Shown here piece after piece: positions 33,898 through 42,228 of a stretch of 64,000 nt of DNA. The position numbers were made by a program, and so were the translations under genes. Source of the stretch: Sphingobacterium sp. xlx-96 (GTDB lineage: Bacteria > Bacteroidota > Bacteroidia > Sphingobacteriales > Sphingobacteriaceae); assembly GCF_011007365.1 (NCBI RefSeq), contig NZ_WFKM01000013.1, positions 62,001 through 126,000 of the forward strand. The letters are read 5' to 3'. Every line of letters begins with the position of its first letter. Positions within the stretch are counted from its first letter, which is position 1. The notes under the pieces are model-generated. The model had not been told where the DNA came from. It saw nothing but the letters and a program-made list of their open reading frames with translations, and did not search any database.

Positions 33898-34438
33898 AAT
33901 ATTCTTCTTTCATTAATCGGCACAGAACACTGTAAAGGTGCTTGCGCGCTCTAAATAAGATCACTTTCGCATTTGAATCTGTCCAGCCTGTGATCTCGCA
34001 AAGCTCCTGTATGGCCAGTTCCTCCAAGTAGTAAAGACGTAATGCTAAAGCTTCGTTTGCAGGAAGCTTTACCAGCGCTTGTTGAACCACCTGCTCCTGC
34101 TCTTTCTTGACTAGCCTATCGAATGCATTTTCATCCCAGATCAGATCATGCTCTTGAAGATCAAAACTGACGGACTCTGGTTTTAGTCTACGCATGGCGC
34201 TAAATGCACAATTTACAACGATACGATAAAACCATGTACTGAATTTGGAGTGCTGCTTAAACTTCGCCAACGACTGATAACAACGCATAAAAGCATCTTG
34301 AACGACTTCTTCGGCCAAATGCTCCTGCTTTACAATAGAATGTGCTACCGAATAAGCCATATGCTTGTAGGTTGTCAGAAAATACCTAAAAGCATATGGG
34401 TCTCCCGCCAAAACCTTATCAATATAGATTTGGTCCAT
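33887..34438 (-). CDS. ECF-type RNA polymerase sigma factor
   Basis: A 183-residue sigma factor with region 2 (about 10-90: AFRYFLTTYKHMAYSVAHSI, LAEEVVQDAFMRCYQSL, WFYRIVVNCA) and region 4 (about 120-175: KLPANEALALRLYYLEELAI with a helix-turn-helix ELCEITGWTDSNAKVILF). It sits in the middle of a three-gene operon: a two-helix membrane protein gene starts two bases upstream and another membrane protein gene overlaps its end. Signal and target unknown. Confidence 0.92.
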   Translation of the reverse strand: MDQIYIDKVLAGDPYAFRYFLTTYKHMAYSVAHSIVKQEHLAEEVVQDAFMRCYQSLAKFKQHSKFSTWFYRIVVNCAFSAMRRLKPESVSFDLQEHDLIWDENAFDRLVKKEQEQVVQQALVKLPANEALALRLYYLEELAIQELCEITGWTDSNAKVILFRARKHLYSVLCRLMKEEYYGT

Positions 34439-34440
34439 TC

Positions 34441-34764
34441 TTAATCTTTCGGTTCTTGACTTTTATCCAATTTATTCGCAACGATCATAGAAATACCTGC
34501 ACATATGGTAATGATCCCCATAGGGATTGAATCTTCCGAATGAAAGTAATTAAATTCTCTAAGAATTCCGACAATGAGAATTCCGGCACCTATCCCAAGT
34601 ACAACTATTCCGGGTTTCTGCCAGTCGTAGGGTTCTCTTTTGATAGGTGGAGTATCATTGTTCTGGATTCGAACGGACCTAAACCGCATAATGAAGTAAA
34701 TCGAGAGTGTTATAGCAGCAAAAAGTCCTGTAGACATCACCGCCAGCATTGTTTCCTTTTCCAT
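34441..34764 (-). CDS. DUF6249-like membrane protein
   Basis: A 107-residue protein with three predicted membrane helices (about 5-27, 50-66 and 78-95). It starts the operon, with the sigma gene two bases downstream. The pattern of an N-terminal helix, a basic loop with RSVRIQNND, then a helix pair ending in ANKLDKS resembles DUF6249 proteins of Bacteroidota. No function is known; it may serve as a membrane sensor of the sigma system, which is inference from position. Confidence 0.55.
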   Translation of the reverse strand: MEKETMLAVMSTGLFAAITLSIYFIMRFRSVRIQNNDTPPIKREPYDWQKPGIVVLGIGAGILIVGILREFNYFHSEDSIPMGIITICAGISMIVANKLDKSQEPKD

Positions 34765-34877
34765 ATTTTAAATGTTCTTTTACCATTAGTCGTCTATAAT
34801 TTCGGAACGGTTACACTTTAACAAAAAACTTTTTGTGTTCCTTACTGTTCTATTCATAAAGATATAATCTTCAGCCT

Positions 34878-35660
34878 ATGTCATTACAAGTTAGTTATCA
34901 TGTTCAGACTGTCGATAGTCCTTTTTGGTCCTTTGCTATACATGATGGACATCATATTGATCAAGATTTATTACCGTATTTACTTTTGAATAGCAAACAG
35001 CGCTTGCGAGAAGAAGATCCCTATACAGCGTTGATCGCAGAATTGCCGATCAACCAGTTTGTGGTCGGCACCTCACGTTTTCAATTGGATCTGAATCGCA
35101 GCGTCGAACAGTCTGTTTACCTCCGGCCGGATCAGGCTTGGGGTTTGACTGTTTGGAAGGACAATTTTCCAGTTACTTTTTTAGAAATTCTTTATAAGAA
35201 GCACCGGGATACATATCGTATTATCGAACGAAATATACAAACTACTATTCAAAAGTATGGCTTCTTTGTAGTGCTGGATGTACACAGTTACAATGTCAAA
35301 CGTGAGTCTATATCACAAGCTATCGATGAGGAAGCAAATCCGCAGATTAATCTTGGAACATACTACAACGATCTGAAATGGCGCATATTGACCGAGAACT
35401 TCCTGACGGCTATCCAAAATCAGAAATTGTACGGCGGATCTATTGATGTTCGAGAAAATATCAAGTTTAAAGGAGGCTATCTGAATCAGTTTATAAATTC
35501 CAGGTTTGGGGATAAGGGGTGTGTGTTCTCCGTAGAATTCCGTAAGGATTTTATGAATGAATGGACGGGTGAGCCAGACGTACAGCGGATCGCGGGCTGT
35601 AAGCAATTGCTGATAAATACGGTACAGACCTTAAAAGACTATTTTGCGTATGAGCGATGA
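34878..35660 (+). CDS. N-formylglutamate amidohydrolase family protein
   Basis: A 260-residue zinc amidohydrolase-like protein: AIHDGHHIDQDLLPYLL at the N-terminus replaces the usual metal-loop, ELPINQFVVGTSRFQLDLNR is the conserved N/R segment of the family, then VVLDVHSYNVKRE and a C-terminal GGYLNQFINSRFGDKGCVFSVEF with the Glu. Known members hydrolyse N-formylglutamate in histidine breakdown, but no hut genes are near. The next gene overlaps by 11 bases, and an ATP-grasp ligase follows, so here it more likely removes an acyl or formyl group from a small amide. Confidence 0.82.
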   Translation: MSLQVSYHVQTVDSPFWSFAIHDGHHIDQDLLPYLLLNSKQRLREEDPYTALIAELPINQFVVGTSRFQLDLNRSVEQSVYLRPDQAWGLTVWKDNFPVTFLEILYKKHRDTYRIIERNIQTTIQKYGFFVVLDVHSYNVKRESISQAIDEEANPQINLGTYYNDLKWRILTENFLTAIQNQKLYGGSIDVRENIKFKGGYLNQFINSRFGDKGCVFSVEFRKDFMNEWTGEPDVQRIAGCKQLLINTVQTLKDYFAYER

Positions 35661-37479
35661 GAGACGTTTAAACTTTATATGGAGTGCCATAAAGGCAAAG
35701 CAACCCTTTCACGTCCAGATTCCCAATATCGGAAAGTTGGTCTTTAGTAAGATTGTGCCCTGTATATTTATTTACAGATCTCCGATTAGTGCCAAAGATA
35801 AAATGTTGTCTAATTTGGCCAAGTCGCAGTTAGCTAGTATTATAATCCAACAGAACAGTGCCGATGGTGTTACCTTATTGCGAAAGATTGCTACTAGTAT
35901 CCAAGAGCAATTCGGATCTTGTTTATTGGTAGAGATATGGAGCGGATTACCGGATCAAGCTTCGGACGTAGCTATTTTGGTGGGGCAAAAAGGCATTTTG
36001 CCTTTGGCTGAGTATATGCACAAAAACCTACAAACAGAAGCTCAGGATATTGTTTCCGAGATTCAGAAGTTGAAAGAGTTGCCCCATCCCCCCGGTTGTG
36101 AGCGTATCTTTAGCTTAAAGGAATCCCTTGAGAAGAGCATTTACATCATCGGGATGTCAATCCGTAAGAGCTATCAACTAAGCAATGGTGAGTATCTCCC
36201 TATCCTATTGCGGCACTATCGAGAATCATTGGGGAAAATTCTGTTACGTGTATTTTTTGAATATGTACGGTTATTTACAGACCAAAATCCCGCTACCTTT
36301 CGATTCCATCTTCGTAAGGAGATCACGCCTAACGTATTCGATATAGATAAATCACTTACCACAGAAAGCCAACGTTTTGACTTTCTACTATTAGTTACAC
36401 CACTGAATGTGCCTGAGGCATGGGAGTCCTTTAAAAAATCAAAATTTAGTAAGTCCCCAGTATTTCAATACAGACCCATGCCTATTGACCCCGATTTGGT
36501 AAAGCGCAATCTCTACAATCTACGCATTGAAGATATTTATGATCCCACTATTGCTTACCTATTCCGGGACAAGCGTCGGGAACTGGACGAAATGATGAGT
36601 ATGCTGGCCGACCGCAATACAGAGGATTTTATGCATGGTAGTCTGCAGGTTTTTGGCAATGTCAGTGATAATCTGCTACAAATCGCACAATCCATATTGA
36701 CAGTCATAGCGCACAATTCTGTGCCGATATCCCGAGAAGAGGAAAGGCTCAATGCCAAGGAGTTTGCCCAAATGGCCAGGGAAGAAATAGCATACCTGAG
36801 TAGTCAAGCTCCAGATTTGCATACTACCGTGCGGGTTCGTTCCGACATATCGGGCGTGATGGTTAATAGAGGTGTCCTTAATATCGGAGCAGACTATCAG
36901 ATATCGCCAGCGCGCGCGCCGGCATTGATCCAACATGAAGTAGGCACCCATATTGCGACTTACTTTAACGGTAAGGCACAACCCTTACAGTTATTCAGTT
37001 TAGGAGTACCGGGATATGAGCAGTTGCAGGAGGGGCTAGCCGTATTCGCAGAATACCTGATAGGCGGATTGTCCAACCAACGGTTACGCATATTGGCCGG
37101 TCGTGTGATTGCAGTGCGCAACATGTTAATGGGACATACCTTTATGGACACATTTGCTCTTTTGATGGAAGAACATCTCTTCAGCGATGAAATGTCCTTT
37201 AATATTACGATGAGGGTATACCGAGGCGGCGGACTGACCAAGGATGCGCTCTATCTACAAGGTTTGATAGAACTCATCACCTATATTAAAAACGGGCAGG
37301 ACCTCAAGTTGCTTACCGTTGGAAAGATACGCGAAGATTATATCCCTATTATTCAGGATTTGATTCAGCGCGGTTACATGAATATGCCAGTCATCACTCC
37401 TCGCTACTTAAGTGGAGCGTATGATGAACAATTGAATTTTATTAAACACGAAGGAAGTATATTTAAATTAATACAATAG
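35650..37479 (+). CDS. DUF1704 'QEGLA' zinc metallopeptidase (MATCAP-like)
   Basis: A 609-residue protein that starts 11 bases inside the preceding gene (ATG at 35650). The metal site is HEVGTH at residues 429-434, an HExxxH variant, and the name-giving QEGLA is at 460-464, followed by a helical C-terminal part. Animal relatives (MATCAP/KIAA0895) are metallo-carboxypeptidases that remove C-terminal tyrosine from tubulin; bacterial members were annotated as flavohemoglobin expression modulators on weak grounds. An amidohydrolase upstream and an ATP-grasp ligase downstream suggest a shared peptide-like substrate. Confidence 0.88.
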   Translation: MSDERRLNFIWSAIKAKQPFHVQIPNIGKLVFSKIVPCIFIYRSPISAKDKMLSNLAKSQLASIIIQQNSADGVTLLRKIATSIQEQFGSCLLVEIWSGLPDQASDVAILVGQKGILPLAEYMHKNLQTEAQDIVSEIQKLKELPHPPGCERIFSLKESLEKSIYIIGMSIRKSYQLSNGEYLPILLRHYRESLGKILLRVFFEYVRLFTDQNPATFRFHLRKEITPNVFDIDKSLTTESQRFDFLLLVTPLNVPEAWESFKKSKFSKSPVFQYRPMPIDPDLVKRNLYNLRIEDIYDPTIAYLFRDKRRELDEMMSMLADRNTEDFMHGSLQVFGNVSDNLLQIAQSILTVIAHNSVPISREEERLNAKEFAQMAREEIAYLSSQAPDLHTTVRVRSDISGVMVNRGVLNIGADYQISPARAPALIQHEVGTHIATYFNGKAQPLQLFSLGVPGYEQLQEGLAVFAEYLIGGLSNQRLRILAGRVIAVRNMLMGHTFMDTFALLMEEHLFSDEMSFNITMRVYRGGGLTKDALYLQGLIELITYIKNGQDLKLLTVGKIREDYIPIIQDLIQRGYMNMPVITPRYLSGAYDEQLNFIKHEGSIFKLIQ

Positions 37480-37488
37480 TATATCCCT

Positions 37489-38493
37489 ATGAACATAGCA
37501 TTTTTGATTAATCAGACACATAAAGAAGAGAATGGTTTTACAACAACACTACTTGCTTTTAACGCGTTGCAAAGTGGACACACGATCATTTACATTGGAC
37601 TTGCTGATTTCGTTTATGTCGACGATAAAAATATTGAAGCTCATGTACGGATTATAGAACCGAACAGCCAGATTGCTTCAAAAGAAGAGATGCTAGCTAA
37701 ACTCAGAAGTGCCGCTAAAGTTCGTTATCACATGCAGGATATCGATGTGCTCTGGCTTCGTTTTGACCCGGTGTTAGATATGTACAACAGACCTTGGGCA
37801 GCTTCAATGGGGTTACAATTTGCCCAGTTGATAAAGAGAATGGGCCGTCTTGTTATTAATGATCCAGATCAATTGATACAGGCCAGTAACAAACTGTATC
37901 TGGAGAATTTCCCAAAGGTTGTGCGCCCAAAAACACTGGTCACTCGCTTCTATTCGGATGTAGTAAACTTTATGGACTCCCAAAACGATAGAATAATATT
38001 AAAACCTGTTAAAGGTTCGGGTGGGAAGAATGTTTTTTTAATAACGCCAGAAGAGCGACATAACCTAAAGCAAACCGTCGACGTGATAGCCCGAGACGGC
38101 TATGTGATCGCACAGGAGTATTTACCGGAAGCTACCAAAGGTGATCTTCGCTTTTTCCTTTTGGATGGTCAACCTATAATGTTGGATGGGGCGTATGCTG
38201 CGGTACAGCGTGTGCAGAAAGAGGGCGAGATCCGGAGCAATATACACCAGGGAGCGAAAGCTGTAAAAGCGGCTATCGATCCAAAGATACTTCATCTCGT
38301 AGAGCAGGTTAGTGCCAAAATCCAGGCGGATGGTATGTATCTTGTCGGTCTGGATATCGTGGGCGACAAGATAATGGAGATTAATGTTTTCAGCCCTGGC
38401 GCATTAGGGTTAGCAGGAGATCTTACAGGAAAGGATTTTGTAGGCCATGTCATTCGACATTTAGAGGCCAAAGTTAAAGCATTTTATAGCTGA
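37489..38493 (+). CDS. Glutathione-synthetase-like ATP-grasp ligase
   Basis: A 334-residue ATP-grasp enzyme of the GshB type. It shows LRFDPVLDMYNRPWAASMGL and INDPDQLIQASNKLYLENFP in the N-terminal domain, the ATP site KPVKGSGGKNVFLI and VIAQEYLPEATKGDLRFFLL, RSNIHQGAK, and the metal ligands in GLDIVGDKIMEINVFSPGA. GshB joins gamma-glutamylcysteine and glycine, but no gshA is in the window and many Bacteroidota lack glutathione. It follows the QEGLA gene after nine bases and is best read as the ligase of an unknown amide product. Confidence 0.85.
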   Translation: MNIAFLINQTHKEENGFTTTLLAFNALQSGHTIIYIGLADFVYVDDKNIEAHVRIIEPNSQIASKEEMLAKLRSAAKVRYHMQDIDVLWLRFDPVLDMYNRPWAASMGLQFAQLIKRMGRLVINDPDQLIQASNKLYLENFPKVVRPKTLVTRFYSDVVNFMDSQNDRIILKPVKGSGGKNVFLITPEERHNLKQTVDVIARDGYVIAQEYLPEATKGDLRFFLLDGQPIMLDGAYAAVQRVQKEGEIRSNIHQGAKAVKAAIDPKILHLVEQVSAKIQADGMYLVGLDIVGDKIMEINVFSPGALGLAGDLTGKDFVGHVIRHLEAKVKAFYS

Positions 38494-38519
38494 TCTTCGT
38501 GAATGCGTTGCATTTTATG

Positions 38520-38527
38520 TAGGTTTG
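38520..38527 (+). promoter_or_regulatory. Putative -7 box for the MBL hydrolase gene
   Basis: TAGGTTTG fits the TAnnTTTG consensus and lies 22 bases before the start codon at 38550, so this gene probably has its own promoter apart from the ATP-grasp operon. Confidence 0.4.
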
Positions 38528-38549
38528 CTGAAACCAAAAAATAAAGACG

Positions 38550-39383
38550 ATGAAGTTATATAGTATAGATACAGGTTATTTTAAGTTGGATGGTGGTGCT
38601 ATGTTTGGTGTGGTTCCAAAATCTATCTGGCAACGTACGAATCCTGCGGATGCCAATAACCTATGTACCTGGGCCAATCGTCTCTTGCTTATCGAAGACG
38701 GAGATCGACTTACACTCGTCGATACAGCCCTAGGCGACAAGCAGGATGACAAATTTTTCAGTCATTATTATTTGCATGGGGACGATACACTAGACAAGTC
38801 CTTGGCGAAATATGGTTTTCATCGTAGCGATATTACTGATGTATTTCTCACGCACCTCCATTTTGATCATTGTGGAGGGGCTATAGTCCGTGAGGGAGAT
38901 AAATTAGTTCCTGCATTCAAGAATGCCCATTTCTGGTCTAATGAACAGCATTGGGACTGGGCTGTGAATCCCAATCCGCGTGAAAAGGCTTCTTTTTTAA
39001 AAGAAAATATACTTCCTATTCAAGAAAGTGGTCAATTGAAATTCCTCAAAGAGGGCGAAGCCTATGACCAGCATATCGATGTGCGTTATGCATTTGGTCA
39101 TACCGAAGCGATGATGCTGCCCCAGATTAGTTATAAAGGAAAAACAATACTCTATATGGCAGATCTTTTGCCTTCGGTCGGTCACATACCGCTCCCCTAT
39201 GTCATGAGTTATGATGTGCGCCCATTGACCACCATGCAAGAGCGTCAATCCTACTGGCAGGAAATTGCAGACAAAGAGTATATCCTCTTTTTTGAACATG
39301 ATGCGGTGAATGAATGCTGTACGTTACAACATACCGAAAAAGGAATAAGAGTTAAAGATATATTTAAGCTGTCAGAAATTTAG
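38550..39383 (+). CDS. MBL-fold metallo-hydrolase
   Basis: A 277-residue protein of the metallo-beta-lactamase superfamily. The metal motif is THLHFDHCGG at about residues 104-113, with further ligands in FGHTEAMM, MADLLPS and FFEHDA. The layout (N-terminal FKLDGGAMFGVVPKSIWQ, then AAN-type loop) is that of the AttM/lactonase or quorum-quenching-like branch, but substrate cannot be read from the motifs. It lies 56 bases after the ATP-grasp gene and probably has its own promoter. Confidence 0.85.
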   Translation: MKLYSIDTGYFKLDGGAMFGVVPKSIWQRTNPADANNLCTWANRLLLIEDGDRLTLVDTALGDKQDDKFFSHYYLHGDDTLDKSLAKYGFHRSDITDVFLTHLHFDHCGGAIVREGDKLVPAFKNAHFWSNEQHWDWAVNPNPREKASFLKENILPIQESGQLKFLKEGEAYDQHIDVRYAFGHTEAMMLPQISYKGKTILYMADLLPSVGHIPLPYVMSYDVRPLTTMQERQSYWQEIADKEYILFFEHDAVNECCTLQHTEKGIRVKDIFKLSEI

Positions 39384-39407
39384 GTGTTTATCCCTAATGC
39401 TAAATTA

Positions 39408-39454
39408 TACCAATAGCGCCAGGTCTGTCATATGTAACTCGTGCTATTGGTATT
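39408..39454. terminator. Long-loop terminator between convergent genes
   Basis: TACCAATAGC and GCTATTGGTA form a perfect 10-base stem separated by about 26 bases, between the MBL and the FKBP genes. Confidence 0.5.
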
Positions 39455-39459
39455 ACTTC

Positions 39460-39894
39460 CTATAAAATAGCAATCAGCTCAATCTCAAATATTAGCGTAC
39501 AATTGCCTCCGCTATCTTTGGTTATTGATTCAAATCCATAGGCGAGGCGGGGATGAATATAGAGTTTCCACTTACTACCAACCGGCATCAGCAATAATGC
39601 CTGTTGCCAACCACGGATCAACTCTTTCAGCAATAGTGCTTCCGGACGTTTTCGCTTATAGGAGCTGTCAAAAACAACACCATTCCATAGTGCCCCTTGA
39701 TAGTGACATAGTACTTTTGATTTGGAAGTAGGGATTGCGCCATTTCCCATAACAATGATCTCGTATTGTAAATCCGCACTCAAACCGATGACCCCTTCCC
39801 TATTTTTGTTTTGAGCTAAGAAAGCTTCCCCTTCTTCCAGATTTTTAGCGGCCAGATCTTTTATCCGCTTTAGGTGCGCGTTGGGTTTTCCCAT
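39460..39894 (-). CDS. FKBP-type peptidyl-prolyl cis-trans isomerase
   Basis: A 144-residue protein with a 40-residue N-terminal helical stretch (Mip/FkpA-like) and an FKBP domain. The domain shows SKVLCHYQGALWNGVVFDSS, IRGWQQALLLMPVGSKWKLY, IHPRLAYGF and a final LIFEIELIAIL. No signal peptide is seen, so it should be cytosolic unless the start is wrong. It begins one base after the stop of the TPR gene, forming an operon with the TPR and NlpC/P60 genes. Confidence 0.9.
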   Translation of the reverse strand: MGKPNAHLKRIKDLAAKNLEEGEAFLAQNKNREGVIGLSADLQYEIIVMGNGAIPTSKSKVLCHYQGALWNGVVFDSSYKRKRPEALLLKELIRGWQQALLLMPVGSKWKLYIHPRLAYGFESITKDSGGNCTLIFEIELIAIL

Positions 39895-39895
39895 T

Positions 39896-40894
39896 CTATT
39901 CCTGTTCTAGTTCTTCAAAGGTGTTAAAATCCTGGGAAGCACCGTCCTCATCCCCTATTTTCTTTTTCAATTCGCCTCTATATTGGTACAAGTCCGAGTA
40001 ATGTGGGTTCAATCGAATAGCTTCATCGTAATCCGCAATAGCGCGATGCCAATCTTTTATGTGTTCAAATGCATCCGCTCGCAATACGTAACAGTAAAAA
40101 TCAGTTGGATTGCGCGTAATAACCTGTGTATAATCAGCAATAGCTGCCTGCCAATCGTTGATCTTTTCATAGTAGCTGGCTCTTTCTTCAAATATTTCTA
40201 TATTATCGGGAGCTAACTGTAATACATGTTCAAAGTCCGCAAGCGCTGCCTTGTCTTCCCGTATAGCAACAAATAATTTTGCTCTATAAAGAAAGGCCAT
40301 ATGCAGTTCCGGATTTAGGTTAATGGCTGCATTTAGGTCCATTAGTGCCATATCATAATGAAGCATGCGCATAAAAACGGCAGCTCTAGATACGCGTACA
40401 TCTGCGTTGTCGCCAATAGAAAGGGCTAGACTGTAATCATCAATAGCCTGTTCGTAATCGAAATGTTGTACCCAGAGCATCGCTCTGTTGATAAAGGATT
40501 GGGCGGAAGCGTCATGCTGTTTCATCTCTTCATTCATCTCCTTCAGCTCTTGAGCTAGAAGCATCGCTCCTTTATTTTCTTGCCATTCCAAGAAATTGTG
40601 GTAGTTGAAATCCAATTTTTTGGCTACTTGATAGTCGTAAAATGCACCTTCCTCATCTTCTAAATGGGTATTTAAAATACTTCTGCAAGCATAAAAGAAA
40701 GGTAATTGAGGATGTTGTTCAATCACTGTCGTGTACAGGCTTAGCGCCTCGGCAGTGTTTCCTGATTCGATCAATTCAAGTGCGTTCTGTGCAGCGGCGA
40801 GCAAGTCGGTATCACTTCGATCTGTTGGTACAGATGTAGTAAAGGGAAATAGTTGTGAACTCGCTAAGTAGAAGTATGGATTATCGTCTTTCAA
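39896..40894 (-). CDS. TPR-repeat protein
   Basis: A 332-residue soluble protein of about eight TPR units of 34 residues, recognisable by repeated patterns such as ALSLYTTVIEQHPQLPFFYA, AIDDYSLALSIGDNADV, ALADFEHVLQLAPDNIEIFE and AIADYDEAIRLNPHYSDLY. TPR solenoids act as scaffolds for protein binding. No catalytic domain is visible. It lies between the cell-wall hydrolase and FKBP genes, so a role in envelope protein assembly is possible but unproven. Confidence 0.85.
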   Translation of the reverse strand: MKDDNPYFYLASSQLFPFTTSVPTDRSDTDLLAAAQNALELIESGNTAEALSLYTTVIEQHPQLPFFYACRSILNTHLEDEEGAFYDYQVAKKLDFNYHNFLEWQENKGAMLLAQELKEMNEEMKQHDASAQSFINRAMLWVQHFDYEQAIDDYSLALSIGDNADVRVSRAAVFMRMLHYDMALMDLNAAINLNPELHMAFLYRAKLFVAIREDKAALADFEHVLQLAPDNIEIFEERASYYEKINDWQAAIADYTQVITRNPTDFYCYVLRADAFEHIKDWHRAIADYDEAIRLNPHYSDLYQYRGELKKKIGDEDGASQDFNTFEELEQE

Positions 40895-40910
40895 AATAAA
40901 AAAAATATAA

Positions 40911-41657
40911 TTAAAAGTAGCGCTTTACGATGCGCAATTTGTGCGTGTATTTGTTTAGATCTGCATTGAAAATACCTTCATTGTCCATTTTGTCTATCCG
41001 GATCCGGCCAGCGGCATGGATGATTGTCTCATTGTCGATCATAACACCTACGTGTGTTATACGTCCAGCTTCATTATCAAAAAAGGCTAAATCTCCCGGT
41101 TTTATCTCCGTCAAGAAATCTACCATTTGACCTGATTCGGCCTGTTGCCAAGCGTCTCTTTTGAGTTGGACACCAAAGTGTTTGTAGACGACTTGACTAA
41201 AGCCCGAGCAATCGATGCCCATTGTAGATCGGCCTCCCCACATATAAGGACTGTTGTTGTAATAAGAAATTAGCTTAGGAAACTCTATATCGAAATCGTG
41301 AAGTACAGCTTGACGCAGCGCTCCATTTATCAGAAAGTTCTCTTCACCGATCCGCATTTCATTCTTTTCTACGCTCGTGCCATGAATGAGATGTACAGTA
41401 TTTTTTTTGGAAACAGCAGTAGCTCCAAATATGTCAACAATCCAATCTGACGGCAGGTGACCGTCAACATGTGCCGATTGATTTTTTTGAATCCAACCTT
41501 CGTAGCACGTATCTAAGAGACGGATATAGTCAAAGTCATTTCCCTCCTCAAGAGTTTCAAAAGCCTCTCCAAAAAGAACTTGGCTAACCATCTCGCTGCG
41601 GTGTGATGCGTCTGCACGAAGTGGTACTATACGCAGATTACAAGCTGAAAGAATCAT
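40911..41657 (-). CDS. NlpC/P60 cysteine peptidase with SH3-like N-terminus
   Basis: A 248-residue protein without obvious signal peptide. The N-terminal half (about 1-115) has two SH3b-like beta segments (CNLRIVPLRADASHRSEMVS). The C40 peptidase domain (about 120-248) has the catalytic Cys in MGIDCSGFSQVVYKHFG, the His in ITHVGVMIDNETIIHAAG, and the third polar residue a few positions later. It resembles YkfC-type gamma-D-glutamyl-L-diamino acid endopeptidases that cleave muropeptides. It heads the operon with the TPR and FKBP genes. Confidence 0.88.
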   Translation of the reverse strand: MILSACNLRIVPLRADASHRSEMVSQVLFGEAFETLEEGNDFDYIRLLDTCYEGWIQKNQSAHVDGHLPSDWIVDIFGATAVSKKNTVHLIHGTSVEKNEMRIGEENFLINGALRQAVLHDFDIEFPKLISYYNNSPYMWGGRSTMGIDCSGFSQVVYKHFGVQLKRDAWQQAESGQMVDFLTEIKPGDLAFFDNEAGRITHVGVMIDNETIIHAAGRIRIDKMDNEGIFNADLNKYTHKLRIVKRYF

Positions 41658-41736
41658 TTTACTTTTATTTTTTAAAACAATAATAGCGTGTCCTTGTTTT
41701 TTAAGAACGAATATACTTCTAAAAAACTAAAAAGTT

Positions 41737-42204
41737 ATGGGATTTTCCAAATTTCAAAGGATACTATTGGCAGTAGATGATAGCCCTTGTTCACATAAAG
41801 TACTAGATTATGCCAAATCTATGTTGGAAGGAGAAAACGCGGCATTGGCTCTAGTGACAGTAGTGCCACCTACTTCACCAGCATCTTATGGCGCTGATCC
41901 GCTCTTAGGACAACAACCTATTATTGTTGCAGAAGTAGCCGAAATTCAGCAACAAGCGGCGCAAGACTATTTAGAGCGTCTTGCGGGCGAGTTTACATCG
42001 ACTCATGAAATTTTTACTTTTACCCGTATTGGGAATATACGGGAGGAAATACTTACTGTCGCACATGAATGGTCGGCAGATTTATTGATACTAGGAACAA
42101 ATGGAAGGACGGGATTTGAGCATTTTATTTCGGGCAGCGTTTCAGAATCCGTCATCCGCAAGGCAGAATGCCCTGTATTAGTAATTCCTAGCAAATGTGA
42201 TTAA
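41737..42204 (+). CDS. Single-domain universal stress protein
   Basis: A 155-residue one-domain USP. It begins with the typical strand RILLAVDDSPCSHKVLDYA, contains a variable loop (SYGADPLLGQQPII) and ends with the ATP-site motif LGTNGRTGFEHFISGSVSES and CPVLVI. The glycine motif is complete, so it should bind ATP. It is a separate transcription unit between convergent and divergent genes and differs from the two-domain USP at 2586. Confidence 0.92.
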   Translation: MGFSKFQRILLAVDDSPCSHKVLDYAKSMLEGENAALALVTVVPPTSPASYGADPLLGQQPIIVAEVAEIQQQAAQDYLERLAGEFTSTHEIFTFTRIGNIREEILTVAHEWSADLLILGTNGRTGFEHFISGSVSESVIRKAECPVLVIPSKCD

Positions 42205-42228
42205 AGCTTCTAAGTTTAAGCTTTAATT
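42199..42228. terminator. Convergent terminator
   Basis: ATTAAAGCTT and AAGCTTTAAT form a perfect 10-base stem overlapping the end of the USP gene and of the convergent RNA methyltransferase gene, whose last codons lie inside it. Confidence 0.6.
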
